A stretch of 64,000 nt of DNA from Armillaria gallica (GCA_037576215.1 JBANDB010000009.1:1-64000), one strand, 5' to 3'; shown: positions 45,401 through 58,490, numbered from the stretch's first letter. Numbers and translations are program-made. Notes: generated by a model from the letters alone, not told the origin.

Positions 45401-45620
45401 AGATCTCAATGACGGTGCGCATCACCCCTCGATATGATTCCATGGACCCTCCAAATATAGAGCTTCAGAATGATTGATGGCCTCTCGCGAAGCCTTGCAC
45501 TGAGCACATCTGGAATATCTGTAATTTCTGTCATCACAGAGTTCGAATTTCCAGACTCTCCCTCTCTTACCACAATCTAGGTAAATCATTTGAGTTCCCT
45601 TTGTACTACCCAATGCATAT
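42400..45620 (-). repeat. Segmental duplication S1 with unassigned minus-strand exons
   Basis: Collinear, though strongly diverged, with 51000-55110. Protein-like pieces on the minus strand include 42621-42420 (SRGLYTIEIPVSEQA, then a 54-nt GTAAGT...GCAG intron), 43070-42780 (KIDWSYVWVGVS, then a GTGAGT...CCAG intron), 44206-43900 (a hydrophobic IVSAVIIAVTGAF followed by QRYARITEVHSLPEPTLR) and 44620-44480 (INLTIWTATPCDSNERLQ...). Similar pieces recur in the second copy. This looks like one multi-exon gene encoding a protein with at least one membrane segment. I do not recognise the family and cannot place start or end. Confidence 0.4.
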
Positions 45621-46512
45621 TGCGACCGCTACTTACTACCAACCTACTACCGGCTTCTCGACAGGGACAATAAATAATGTTACCTCTGAGTTGTCAGTCT
45701 GCACCGAGCTCAAAATTCGTACGAAATATCAGTGGCAGCAGGCAGCTTCAACATTGTTTTCTGTGAACAGTGAAAATCGGAGGACGGGGCGAGAGCCATG
45801 AGTCCGGCCGTACGACCAGCCCGAGTCCGACGATGGGTCCAGAACATTGATCACCATGGCGACCCGACAATCCCGGCCTGAAGCCTCCCCCATATAGGAA
45901 TCAGTATATATTGGAGGCTGTTTGGAGGCTGTCCTTGCGCCACACTAAAATCTATAAGTTCGGGAGAATGTTGAGAGAACGAGGTTCCATCCTGCACCCA
46001 CATATGTTCCTATCCTAGTGCAAATATCTCGTTCTGCCATCTCAAACTTTGAAGGATGATGTACATATGGGATTTATATGATGCTCAAAGGGCGTCGGTC
46101 AAGTTCTTTGCAGCTATCTTTCGGAATGCCATTTCCATCGCGAGTTCCTGCTTTCATGTGGATGTATCATCTCACGAATTGAACAGGCTCCAGACAGGGT
46201 GAGTCATTTTAGCCCTCGGGTCAGCCGTTAGCATCAAAATATCATTCTCTCCTTATGATGCTGTTCGCATGACAGCAAACTCTACAGCACATCCTCCGGA
46301 ACCTGTTCAACAAATTACTACTTGGACTATGACCTCGTATATAAGTTGTTTTCTATTGAGTGAGTGTTTCTGACTGACGCCGGCGTAGCGCATCCTGATC
46401 CTGAAATAGGTCGATCTCCCAGGACGCACCCCGTCACATTTATCGCACCACTTATCGAAGGCATCCACTACATAAACGTGGTTTTCTGGGGTTGTCTCCC
46501 AAACGTGCTGGC
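45621..46512. other. Upstream flank of the metacaspase
   Basis: No separate gene is seen. Immediately before the metacaspase, the sequence from 46410 (after a TAG acceptor-like site) is open in the same frame as its first assigned exon, so the protein may begin earlier than 46513. A GTATATAAG run lies at about 46336. Confidence 0.35.
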
Positions 46513-47884
46513 ATGAATGGTTGGAATAGCCTGGACGATGTCCCATTCGATCCAACACTGTACGCGCCTACGGTACGAGCACATCCCCCAAATAAATATC
46601 CGGAACGTACTGGGCGTAAGAAAGCACTTTGTGTGAATGGACTTTCCGTTCCAAGTGATTGTTACTAGGGTGCTAATCACATTAAATGTAGATCGGTATT
46701 GACTATTTAAGTCGTCAAGGATGCTGCAAAGAGGTTGGCCAACTCAAGGGCTGTATCAAAGATGCTGAGAATATCAGCAGCTTCCTATCTGGTAGTGCTG
46801 TTTATGAGCACCCGTCGCGAACAAGACTAACCAACTTTGCTCTTCAGAATTCTGGCGCTTCAATTTCGAAGGGAGCATAGAGGTCAAAGTTCTCAGAGAC
46901 AATAGTAGTAACCCCGATGAAATCTCTACTATGAACAACATTATTAAGGCTATGCAGTGGCTTGTCGATGACGCACGTCCAGAGGATTCATTGGTCTTTC
47001 ATTGTAAATCTTTACTTTCTCTCTTTCGCTGCTTTCTGAGATCTGGTTACCTCGTGCTCCCAGTTTCTGGACATGGTGGCCAGATACTAGACAAGAACGG
47101 TGATGAGGTAGATGGATACGACGAAGGTTCTTACTTCGATATCTTTCATTTGTCATTACGGCATCTAATATCTCTTCCTCTAGTAATCTACACTGTCGAT
47201 GGCGACTATATTCTTGACGACGTGTGACTCTGAGCTTTTATGAGCGTTTCTTTGCTCAACATCTCTCTTCCAGGATATGCACGAGCTCCTGGCGAAGTCG
47301 CTTCCGCTGGGCTGCCAACTTACGGTACGCATCTTACATTATAATTTATACGTACCTAACTAGAAAATTATCGTTCAAGGCACTCATTGACGTAAGTTTT
47401 GCGATCCCAGGTTCTCACACTGATGATATATGGGATAGTGCTGTCATTCTGGAAGCGCTTTGGGTAAGCCCTTCGAGTTGCATACATCAGTCGGCTGCGT
47501 TCTTAATTCTCCTTGAATTGTGTTAGATCTACCTTACGACTGGGTATGCATTTTCCAGACATCTTGTGGCTGCGCCTGACGGCCTTCCATTGTTATAGCA
47601 CAATATTAAGGGTTTTGTCCCAGGTACATCCGTCACGATGGAGTGGTTTGAACGCAAGTCCACTGAAGCCAAAGTATAAAGTCTCAAGCACCTCGTTTTA
47701 TACAAATAAAGAGGTGCTTAATAATACGCAGATATGCCTCTCCAGTTCTGAAGATAGCATGAGAAGTGTGGATTCCGCTCAGGGAGGTGCGCTTATAAAC
47801 GTGAGTTTGTCACGCATATGATAACATGGCATGAAAGGCTGGAGCATTGTAAAGACCTTCATAATATACCTCGACAGGCCATAA
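46513..47884 (+). CDS. Metacaspase (peptidase family C14), multi-exon
   Basis: Twelve exons fit in phase, with introns of 47-63 nt: 46513-46632, 46692-46791, 46848-47003, 47064-47126, 47184-47221, 47274-47324, 47380-47391, 47439-47463, 47527-47543, 47599-47673, 47732-47800, 47855-47884; 251 residues. Domain landmarks in order: KALCIGIDYLSRQG, GQLKGCIKDAENI, NNIIKAMQWLV, DSLVFHFSGHGGQ (catalytic His129), GDEVDGYDE, ALIDCCHSGSALDLPYD (catalytic Cys182), and EDSMRSVDSAQGGALIN. Metacaspases are Ca2+-dependent, Arg/Lys-specific cysteine proteases linked to stress responses and protein quality control. The short Pro/Tyr-containing N-terminus suits type I. The C-terminus stops soon after GGALIN, shorter than usual, so the p10 part may be truncated. 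The start is uncertain (frame open from 46410). Confidence 0.88.
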
Positions 47885-50800
47885 GGCCCAAATCATTAAT
47901 AAAGTCCTGACACGAGAGGTGTTGTTTTTATTAATAAAACCCTTTCATGTCCCAGGGCTCGCAAAGCGGCCATGTTCGGCGATGAACAGGCAGGTGTGAA
48001 CGGCTTCTAAAATAAGGTGCTTGTTCCCACCTCAATGCTGATTATATCCCGGACCGAACAAGAGATAAGATGGTTGTTTCTGATAGGTTCAGGAACCACG
48101 GGCCGATCCGAATATGGTAGCAGGTCGTTATTTGTGACGATGGAGGGGTCAAATAAAGAATCGGGACTCGGACAGTGCTATCGTATCAATCATAAAAATA
48201 AGGGAATAGATACTATACCCGCTGCAGTCGGGGTTGTTGTTGCAGAAATACCTCCTTGGCCTGGTGGGGTCTGTAGTATGGGTGAGCTTGAAAGGACAGC
48301 AGGATTGGAGAATGAAATGAATGTACTTGCATTGTAACTTGTCTCGGTGTTGAGAGCTGGAGCTTAGAGACACTGGTACGAGGGTGTTGGACGACGACGT
48401 AAGGAACGGGTTACGTGCCTGACAACACAGCCACTGATCGAAGCTTTCAGGAGGCTGCACGGTGACGAAAACATATACTGAACTTGAATATTACTCTCAA
48501 GGTGTTTCTTCAAGACTCCGAAAATCATCGGCCTTCATCTCTACTCTTAAAAGGATACTGATTACATGATATATATCAATTTATAGCTGTGAATGCCGAG
48601 TTTCAGATCCAGAGCCGTAGATATGCAGCGTCGGTACTATTTAACAGTTACTTGAACAAAGTCTGCAGAGGTGCGAGGGGTTGGCTTAAAAGGTCTTTTT
48701 TGTACTGCATATAGCATTTTATCTTTGCTGAAGCAATTTTCCAAAGTAGCAATACACGGCCCTTACAGCAATGTATGTCGTTGAACTATGGTTTACTGCA
48801 CTTTTGAATGACTGCGAATGTTGAAATTCATCTGACCAATACTCATTGAAACACTTACAGAGGCCTCGGATCATCCGGAAATATACAGTATATCATATTA
48901 TAGTCCGATAATATATATTGGGGATTTTTTTAGACACTACTGGCACAAATGTGAAGGGATAGTAACCTAAAGACGAGTTCAGGTCAGACGAAAAGGTGGT
49001 AATCTGCCAATATTGGACGTATACATGCTCTATTTGATGCGCAAAAATTCATGACATAATTTCAACATATAATAAACCATAGAAAATAGTTTTCCTAGGA
49101 TGTAGATGTCAGGAACAAGTGTAGGAGCGTCGTGGTCGCTGAGGAATAGGACTCGGAAATGTCGGACCGAACATCCGGACAGCGATCAAAGGCATTTTGT
49201 CCCCACGAGCTCGCTGTCTCGTGTGATATCCACGCCATTTTCACTCTACCAATGTCTCTTCGATTCACAACTCTCCCTCTTGCCATCGTATTCAGTACAC
49301 CCCAGCTTTATAAGGTGGTGGAAATATTATTAAATAATGGTTCTGGCTATTTTCTCGATGCTGACATCATCATCATCGTTGACATTTCTCCCCCTGCCAG
49401 AAAAACCCACTCTTGCTTGACGACTATCCCACTCAGCACCGTTATTTCTATATCCCAACCCATTTCTGAGGGTGCTGGAGCAAACAGTGCTGGCTATTTC
49501 CCCCCTAATGCCGCTGTCGCCGCTCTCCCATATTTCATGTTTCTTTTTTCTCAAAAAAATTCATCCTGATTTCCCATACACTACCCATGTTGTTGTATTA
49601 GCACTGCAGTATAGTATAGTATACATTCTTGAGCTATTTTGAACCCGGGCCGATATCCAGCTAGTACAAAGAAAATCCCATTCACCCAAAAGCTGCCAAA
49701 CATCGGCGCACCACAGCACACCGAATCAGCACAAATGCGTACCAAAAGGAGCAACCCGTATTCGGAATGCTCAAGACACCGGTAACCGGACACCGCACTA
49801 TCGCATGTCCTGGCAGAGCAGAGGGATTTATTGATAATCTCTGACCTGTCATTAGAGGTGTTTATTAATGAGACAGGCGTTATCCGTTGACCTCGAGCAT
49901 AATGCGTATCCGACATACAAGCAGTTTTTCGACTCGATCAGGTTAAATTTTCATTTTAAGACTGCAGAGCATGATATTTAATTATTTCCTTTTTGTTTAG
50001 GAAAATCATGATAGGCAAGCACAAGCAGAAGCCGCAAATATCTTGCTCCAGAGATATTGTAAGCCTCTGTCCCACTTTCCCCCGTCTTTTGTCTTATTCA
50101 TTTGTGATCGTAGGATACAAACAGAATATTTGTTCCGTAATGCCACGATGTCCTTGATTTTGCCTTGCCATGAGCTGTGCTGTATAATCCTCCTTATCTA
50201 ATTACCTTTATTGCGTAAAACAACTTTGTGTATCTGTTCTTCTGATAATACGAAACGAATTTGATTTTCCATGGAGCTGCGAGAACTCGGGTTAATAGGA
50301 ATGGTACGTATACTGTCAACGGACAGACCTTCAAGGAATCTGACGCAGTCACATCATTATTATGGTCCGAGCCGCTTCGAAGTTTGGGTCGAGATTGTAC
50401 TATAGGAACCCATTTGAATGCATGCTGATAATTTGGGAACATTTATATCAAAGAACATGCGCATCGAAGCATGGAGCTACTATGCAACAATAGGACTGCC
50501 ATAGTAGTAAGGATCACATGGAAATTATAATTTTGACCGAAGCAGTATGTCCAGTACTCGAAGAGATGCTTTAATGGTATGCATCGAATCATGGATAAAA
50601 TCACCAAATGCTTATCACTTTCCAGACTGAAACGGTGAACGCGGAGCAATGATAGTGCGGAAACTTGACGCGTCGAATTTTGGACACACGGTTAGTCACA
50701 GTCACGTGCCACGTAACGAAGCTTTCCGTTACGATTTCTAAATCCCGCTCTCCCAACTTTCATCTTAGCGCATATAAGTCTCGAAAGCAACAGGTTGGTT

Positions 50801-50999
50801 CTGACGACCAGGAAAGTAGGGCACCTCGGCATGGATGCAAGCGACCCCCAAATGCTCCTGCTGCAGTCGTCGGTCGATTGATTCACCATGCTGCCAAAGT
50901 ACACCCCTTTCGAGTTGGGCTAACAGGGATGAGAGCTTTTTTTCTGAACATTCTTGGGCACTTAGAGTCTCTCGACTTCCTTCACTTTGCATGTCTGAC
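47885..50999. other. Intergenic, AT-rich, no gene recognised
   Basis: The longest frames (plus 48017-48337, minus 48149-48460, plus 49159-49569) have no motif and oppose one another. AT-rich sequence around 48880-48930 (TATCATATTATAG, ATAATATATATTG) could fold locally. A short AGTAT repeat lies near 49610-49622. Confidence 0.3.
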
Positions 51000-53900
51000 G
51001 AGGGTTCTGACTCTCCGAGGTGTCCTCTTTGACAAGGCGTCTGTCGCTGGGTAGAAGGCTCTGGATGGCTCTGAACGGAAATGTCGTTGATTTACCAAAG
51101 CCTCCAGAGGGTATATCAGAGCCGGGATTGGTTAGTCTCAAATATGAGACAAGGTCCTATACGCGTTGTATTCTGCTCTATCGATGTTATTTACTTACAT
51201 GTATTCCGTGATGTCCTGTATCCTGGAAGGCGGCCCTAGAGTAGAGATAGCAGCCTATCGTAAGGTTAGCTGGGAAGGATAATTGTACGCCGTAACCCCA
51301 CCCTTATCTAGAAGGCCATGATTGATACTTGAATTACAGCTAGGTCCTGTGGGCGTCGTATTTCAATAAGACACGTCGTGGCACTGGGTTACTAACATTA
51401 AGAATATCAGTCGCATGTCGAACTCCTAATCACGGTGTAAGTAACTGGACACCGAGTTTGCGCAGGAAGCCCATGATTCTATTTCGTAAGAAAGTCTTTT
51501 CTCCTTCTGCTCAACGGAAAATGCGATGTGTTATGAGCAAAAAGGAAACAAGAGGCCCTTGCCCATACGCAGATGAGCCATATCGATGACTGTTTAACCA
51601 TGAGCTATCGAATGTCACTGCTCGGAGTTGTTATCCCTGAGAACGGTGATCATGAATGAATCAGAAAGGCTGACTGCGTAAGGATGTATCAGCTTCATCT
51701 CTAACTCGTTTATCGAGATCATGCGCAAACGTTCATGTCTCTGCATAGGGGCGTGCGCATAGCATAGAGCTTCCAGCCTCATTGGTAGACTACAAATAGG
51801 GTACCCGGTTTTCAAAATGTATCGCATCGGAGGAAGCCCAATGATTAAGGGGTGCGGACCTCCAAGAAAGTCGATCAGAATGTGTTTAGTGATAGTGGGA
51901 ACTTCAATTGGCGAGCAAAGCCTCAAAACGGTAGTCGGGCCTGTGGCCTATGCATTGTCACCGATTACTTTGTACAATTCTCGGCGCTTTAGTTTGAAAG
52001 CTTGTCGCTAGTAACCTCCAAGGAGTGGGTTTTGTGACTCATCGCACTGTCCAAATGACAGTGAGCCTGGAGTCTAAAAGAAGAAAGGAGGAGGTTTACG
52101 TGTCTGAACTTCAGCATTGTCCTCAACATTCTTCAGGGTCTCGGCATTTGGTACACTTGGTCGAAACAGAACTGCTGGACACTATCGTGTATCCTTGACT
52201 TCGCGTGTATGAGGATGGGAACACATCGCCTTGGACATGATCCGGCGACTGCGCCGATAGCGCAGTGGGAGTTGTCTCAGCCCTCCAGACACCCACGCCA
52301 GGTGTGTACCACGCGTAATGGTGAATGTGTATAGGAGAGAACACATCTAAGGTTGGCGATGAATGACCATGAATATAGGATGGCATTTACGTAGATGGGG
52401 CGGGACTCGGACCTTAAAGCCTGATCGACCGTCCCTTCTTCAAAAAGTTCAACTTGATAACAAAGTGGTCGTATCGAGGACGGGCGACTACGGACGAAAT
52501 GAAAGTTAGGCACACAAAGAGAAGGCTCAAGTAAAGAGTGTACCTCTGTTATCGAGTGTACTTTTGAATGTCAGCCTTCAACTGATGGCTTAAAATTTCT
52601 AGTGATTGCGCCAGACCCTCTCATGCAACTGTTATAGCAGAGATGACGACCACTATCGCTGTCTCCACACAGTTTGCATCACGAACCAGGGACTCTTAGT
52701 TTTGATTTCCATAGGACGACCTCAGCATGACGTAGGAGCTTGGGACTGGCCTTGCCGATATAACCAGCAGAGGAGATATATGCTACATACAGATCAGCGA
52801 TAGTAAGACAAATGAGGAGAAATGGGCATACCTCACGCATGGATTAAATAGCCCAAGTCAAATAAGCACCTAGAACGATGAGCGTCGGATTTATTCTGCT
52901 GCGATAGCTGCCGGCCATATGTTGAGTAGTCATATCTGCATAATTGAAGGAAAATTTATCAAATTAGCCTGCATACATTATAAGAAAAGACGACGAGAAG
53001 AGGGAGAACGTACGTACCCAGCCAGTCTCGCCACGCAGTATTGCCATCGTAGGCAACGGTGAAGATAACTTGACTTTTCATGGTTCATCCCTCCACTGCC
53101 TATCATTTTTCCCCAGTGGAGGTGAATGTAGCTCCCGATCAACGCAGATGTCTAACATCTTAATAGGGACCGAGATCATCGATGGAACTTAGAGCCTCGC
53201 AATCGAGTCACACAGCATGGACATCCATATAGTGAGGTTTGAACAACGCGACTCAAGTTACGCTCCACCGAAAAGGGTGGATCGTGAAATGGGAATAAGT
53301 GATCGTGTGGAGTCCGCAAACAAGCAAGCAGGAATGTGATGTCTGTTCGACGAATGGCATAGAACTCGGTCGTATCGCAAGCACGCCATCGAGTAGTGGT
53401 GAACAACACGACGACACGATATTGAGTTACACATCCATCAGTGTCGTGCATCTCAAGTCGGCCAGGTACAATGCACGCAGACGATTTGTAGATTGAAATA
53501 TACAGAAATACAATTGTCACTATCGCACAGTTAGTGAACAAAGAAAACTATCATCAAAGGAAAGGGTATCGACGCACAATGAAGTACAGAAAGCGAGTTG
53601 GTATCACAGGCGGTGAATCCGTCGTCGTGTATTATTACGCATACCTGACGTGAGATATAGAACTGGATGAGCAGAAGGGAAAACCTACCTAAATAGAAGC
53701 TATTTGCCTCGTAAAATCTGTTCGGAATAACAGATAGTAGAGAGGTGAGCGCAGGCGACGTCCATGGATCTCCACGTGGCGACACCAAAAGGAGATAGAT
53801 GGAGAAACGCATCGTCAAGAATTGGCCAAGTGAATCGCAGGAAGAAAGCTTCTCAAAAGGTTAAGCATGGGGAGGAGGCTTAGAGATTTTCTCACCGTAC

Positions 53901-55110
53901 TGAACACAGCATGGAGAAGGCAACCGCCCGACGCCAATAGCGACCTTGATTGTGTGGGGCTGGACTTCAACGACGAGCTATCCATCTCTAACGCGAAAAA
54001 AGGATCCCAGTGAAGACCAACTTGGGCAAGGATGGACTAGGACACAGTAGTCACATCAATAGATAGTAGTAAGCGTTCTTTCTAATCATCCCATAAATCA
54101 GCCTGTAGTTCGCCTCTCTCATCTAGTTTGACGTCCGTGGAAGAGTTCAGATCCAAGAAATCCAGGGGAACGAGAGTTTCAAAGTCGGCTCAGTGGGATC
54201 GACGAGTGGAAGTAAAGCAGTGAGAGCATAGTGAAGGTGACAGTTTAGAAGCAAGAAGTAACCCCACATCAATACCTGCGGCAGTACCCGGCACACCGGA
54301 AATCCTGGAATTTAGGGAGTCCTGATTGTAGTACCTATACCTAAGCTTTCGGATCATGGATAAGCCTTGCTGGAATTCCGTCCGATACCAAAAGTTCCAG
54401 GATATTGCGAAATCGATCCTAAATCAAAGAAACCAGGAATGGATCACGAGGTTCCGGTGCTCGAGCCGAAACTAATTGTTCCCAGCTAGCCTGAATCATT
54501 GCCGAAAGCATCTGTTTCGGTACATATTTCGGCAGCACCAGTACCAAAAATGTGAGGGTTATCAAAATCTCGACCGGAAGTCTTTATGTCGGTATCCGTG
54601 TTAGGGAAAGCCGAAACTAAGGTTTCAGGCTTAGTTTCGGGCGTACTGTGCCGGAACGTGGTCCGAAATCCTAATTTTGGTTTATTTGATCTTGGCACGG
54701 GAAACAAAGGTCTGGGCATGCGTTCCATACACCCGAAAACCTTAAGTTTTCCATCTGCCGAAACTTTACCCTAAACGGGAGCTTTCGTAATTAGTTCAGG
54801 GAATTTGCTTCAGATCTCGATTACAACAGCCTGGATTCAAATCTAATACCCTACGATGATTCAAAGCTTCCTTGAACCTTTGGTACGGCTACAAGTATCA
54901 TTAAGTCCTGATATTTACATGAAATCTTAGGTATAGGTAAGTAAATCAGACTGCCTCAAATTTCTGTGTTCCCGGAGTTCGGTGCGCACGGGCCCGTGGT
55001 CAGAGATTGGATACGGATGGGTCCGGCATATTGATCCGGAGTATTTTTAACCGTCGCTTCCGTCTTTCTTACCACAGCCTAGGTAAGTCATTTCGTCCCT
55101 CTTGTATTCC
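51000..55110 (-). repeat. Segmental duplication S2 (copy of 42.4-45.6 kb)
   Basis: Matching pairs: 51390-51440 with 42880-42930 (TTAATAAGACA...CGCACTGG-like), 52500-52800 with 43920-44160 (GAAATGAAAGYTAG..., TACYTCTGTTATC, TTCCATAG), 53677-53770 with 44740-44830, 54010-54240 with 45130-45370, and 55050-55110 with 45560-45610 (CTTACCACARYCTAGGTAA). Exon-like minus-strand pieces recur (e.g. LNLTIWMSMLCDS) but with more stops than in S1. A TIR element sits near its right end. Part of a third, weaker copy may lie at 56.8-60.1 kb. Confidence 0.55.
54282..54998. mobile_element. Terminal-inverted-repeat element, about 717 bp
   Basis: The ends form a long imperfect inverted repeat of about 65 bp. 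The innermost arm TACCTATACCTAAG (54332-54345) matches its complement at about 54926-54939, and the outer ends read CAGTACCCGGCACACCG and, inverted, CACGGGCCCGTGCGCACCG. The interior has many CCGAAACT/AGTTTCGG words in both orientations. There is no transposase frame. I see no clear target duplication, so the superfamily is undetermined. The flanks resemble the other segmental copy, which lacks this element. Confidence 0.7.
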
Positions 55111-57684
55111 TTCGAGCTCACCCATGACTCATGCGTCTGGCAGGATGATCACGGTTTGAATACCTGCTGCAGCGGCTCCTTACATTGTTTTTGGCATTTT
55201 AACGCAGAGGAGCAAATGTCGGGCAATGTACGTAGTGTACATGGATGCGTAATCACAAATTGGTCTAGGAGGAGGCACTTTTCACTGTGTTTTATTTAAG
55301 GCGGGCGCAAAGTTAAGTGATGGCAATACTGTTTCAGATACTGCTCTGCCTCTCTATCTACACTGTATTCGAGTCTAATTCGAATGCTCGTCCATATCAG
55401 CATGATTTGTTGATGACAGAAGATGGGTGACACCTTGACTGGGTGAGACATCTAGGAAAATAGAAGCCAAGTGTTGGATAGAACTCAGGACAAATTCGTC
55501 GAACTTACGTTGTATGTGAGGCGTCTTACATACCTCCACCTCGGCAACTTGAAAGAATATTCTATTCGAATGCCGGTCCCTGGTTGATGGGATATGACTC
55601 TTTAACAACGGTACAGTGGCTATAGAGGCTTTAAATCTCCATCAACTATTGAGTTTGTTGAGGCAGGGAGGGATAAATACACAAAGGCAAGAATCTACCA
55701 CCATGTAGACGTGGACTGAAATCTCTTCAAGGAATTTGAGAGGATCTACGAGCGCATCAGTACCGTGTCCGTAATGGCCATACAAATAATTCCCTGCTTC
55801 TATATAATTAACGAGTCTGATGGCGCGGAATGAACGGAAGGTCGAATGAGGAAATTGATGTTGTGAATAACCTCACAGTTCAGTCTTCTGACATATGCGC
55901 TGGCCAGGACACATAGTGGGCGGTCAAAGTAGTCCTGTGTTTATGTCAGGCGGCCGGGAGGTAACTGAGCAAAAAAATAAACACTAACCATAATTCTTCG
56001 TAGGACTTCTAGATTCAAAATTTCAAATATAATCGCTGGACGGGTCTTAGAATAATGAAGTACGTTGAGGGCTTGAGCCATAGGTCAATCTTACGCTTCA
56101 TTCGGACTGCCATACTTCACCTGCATGATGATAAGGCCTAGGCAGGTCTCGCGGAATAAGCGGTGAACATGAAAGCAGGATCACCATCATGGTAGCTACG
56201 TACCTGGTAAGATCGAACCTATTTAATGATCCTTGTCTTCGGCCTGCCGGAAAATGTATGGTGCGAGGAACACAACTGTTATCCCTTAATTCACACCTGT
56301 GCATTATATCAGTAGCGAACATCTTGCCATTCGGGTTTCTCCTAGAAAGACGGATTGAACCACGATCCATTTTCAAAAATTGTTCCTTTTGTACGGAGTT
56401 CCAGCCTTAAGAAAAACTCGCACATTAGAGCAGTTAATCTTCAATTCTTCTTCAGAGAACTGCAAGCGTTCGATAATATTAGACCACACCAGGTTACTGA
56501 TACTCACAGGACGCCACCACAGCCTTAAAAACCCCTCGTTTTGAATTTGAGATCATTCAGTGGCGTACGGGGAAAGGAATTTTCAGCCGCTGTTCATCCA
56601 TACGACATATGCTGTGGATGGGCGGATCATCGTCGAACGTGAGAGGCGGATAAACATTCATCGACAAATGCCTTCAATAAGAGCCTGCCGCATGGTATGC
56701 CTCCGAATCGTTCTCTATGCATATGACTACAATGTAGAAATGAGTACGTCACTCCCATCCCGTTTTGTCTAAAGTCAAAATATAGCTACCTGAAGCTGAG
56801 TCTGGGTAGGGCGTGCATTCATTCAGACCTGCTTAGAAAGCCGTGCCTTTGTTCCATCGTGCAGTCGGCACTTTGTAAGGCGGCATCAGGCATAGAGTAC
56901 TTACATGAGGTTCGCTTTTACAATGGTTACCGACTCTTGTATGCTTCTTGTCGGTGACTAGACATTCCATACTCAAGACGGTGAGCACCCTGAGCCATTT
57001 CGTTGACCAGTCAACGCCGAAGCAGGGCATGCACTCTCCCATCAGAAATTTGAAAGACAACTTCAACGACAGACGTGACAGTCATCACCAAGGCCATCAG
57101 TGAACCTGAGTGAAACGACCATCGATAAGAATACTCACGTAGCAGAGCCAGATTTCTGGAACTTCCCCGTAGCCACAAGAATGTCTTAGGCTTGCCATGA
57201 GTTCGTCCCTTAAATTTGTGAATACGGTCACGGTTGCGATATAGCGACATCATCATTCGGTATTGACAGTTCTGAGAGTATTCGAGTCGTCGCCCTATGG
57301 TATATATGGCAATAAAAATCTTTGCTGTAATAGAGTTGAGCGCGTGGGACGATATACAAGGAACTGACATTGTATCAGAGGTCCATGGAAAAGCAGCCGA
57401 TTTGAAAGCATATGAACCCCGGAATCTGGCTCGTACAAATATTGGGACGTACCTGGATCTACAGCCGGTATCTCCTTGAACAGACTAGACTGAGGTTTTT
57501 CCAGTGTTGTCGTAAACTTCCCTGCGTGCATCGGTGGTGTACACTTTATGACAGATGATTCAAGGATCCTCACACGCAGGATTAATTCGTCGCTCTGTAC
57601 GTTCAATAACTGCGATTCTCAGAGGAGCTAAACTAATACATAACCAGATGCATTCATGCTTATCGCCACAGAATCCACTTACGA
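55111..57684. other. Unassigned minus-strand exon-like pieces
   Basis: Frames on the minus strand at 57011-57370 (119 codons, hydrophobic LMALVMTVTSVVEVVFQ) and 56833-57066 (VDWSTKWLRVLTVL) echo the DWS-W--V-L-L piece at 42.9 kb. This is probably a further relative of the S1/S2 gene. Plus-strand frames are short. Nothing is recognised. Confidence 0.3.
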
Positions 57685-58490
57685 ATGGCTAATAATGCGA
57701 AGGTCTCTCTCCCTAGTATCCAAGAATGGTTCCCAGGTCGGTCGTGGTGTTGTTCCTTCTGCATTGTTCGGTGCTGAGTTGACGGCGTCTATCTTGCAGA
57801 GCATATGCTACGAGTTTCACCCGAAGTTCATGTGAAAGGCAGCGCACCTCCGGTATTCATTCCCACTCGCCTATATGTACCTTCTCAGCCAATTCGCAAA
57901 TCTTCGCTTGAAGATGCCCCCTCACATCCCAGGCACATGCCTACCTCATCACCTCGTCACCATCCCGCACCAGATGATGAAGATGAAGAGAGCAAGAAAT
58001 ATATCTGTCCATTCTGTCACAAACGATTCCTCCGACCCAGTAGCTTGAGTAATCACATCAACACTCATACTGGCGCTACACGTGAGTCTCTCAGATTTTG
58101 ATGTATCTAACATTAAAGGATACGTATGAAGCGTACCGATGCACACTTCCCGGTTGCGGCAAAGAATTCAACGTGAAGTCGAACATGCTCCGGCACTACC
58201 GAAGCCATGCGAACCCTGTTCCATCTTCATCCTGTTCCTCTCTCCACGAGATTCCTACAGAAAATTCGGGCCCTCAAATCCGTACATCATCGGATGCATC
58301 CTTTACCGAAGTACAGGACCAGGAAGGCAATCTGCTTCAGTACTCCCAATCGCGACCCTGGCAGGAGATGACAGGGAAGGAAAAAGAGAGGTATTATCCG
58401 CATCTATACCCAATGAGCAGTGATCGTTTGACACGAACTGAGAGGAGGAGAGGAGCAGACGAGAGGGACCCCTATGGGAGACACCACTGA
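57685..58490 (+). CDS. C2H2 zinc-finger transcription factor
   Basis: Three exons: 57685-57736, 57800-58081 and 58132-58490, with introns of 63 and 50 nt and consistent phases; 230 residues. It begins MANNAKVSLPSIQEWFPEHM, an 'LPSI.E.FPEH' start I associate with Agaricomycete C2H2 factors. An acidic DDEDEES stretch precedes two adjacent fingers: YICPFCHKRFLRPSSLSNHI... (C-X2-C-X12-H-X3-H, about 85-109) and YRCTLPGCGKEFNVKSNM... (C-X4-C-X12-H-X3-H, about 115-139). They are joined by the linker HTGATP, whose codons are split by intron 2. The Ser-rich tail ends in a charged Arg/Glu-rich segment. It is expected to be a nuclear sequence-specific regulator, targets unknown. No damage is seen, so this is the most intact gene in the window. 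Confidence 0.92.

Noticed and set aside
49159..49569. 136-codon plus frame
   Set aside because: No motif, an opposing open frame of similar length, and no introns or paralogue.
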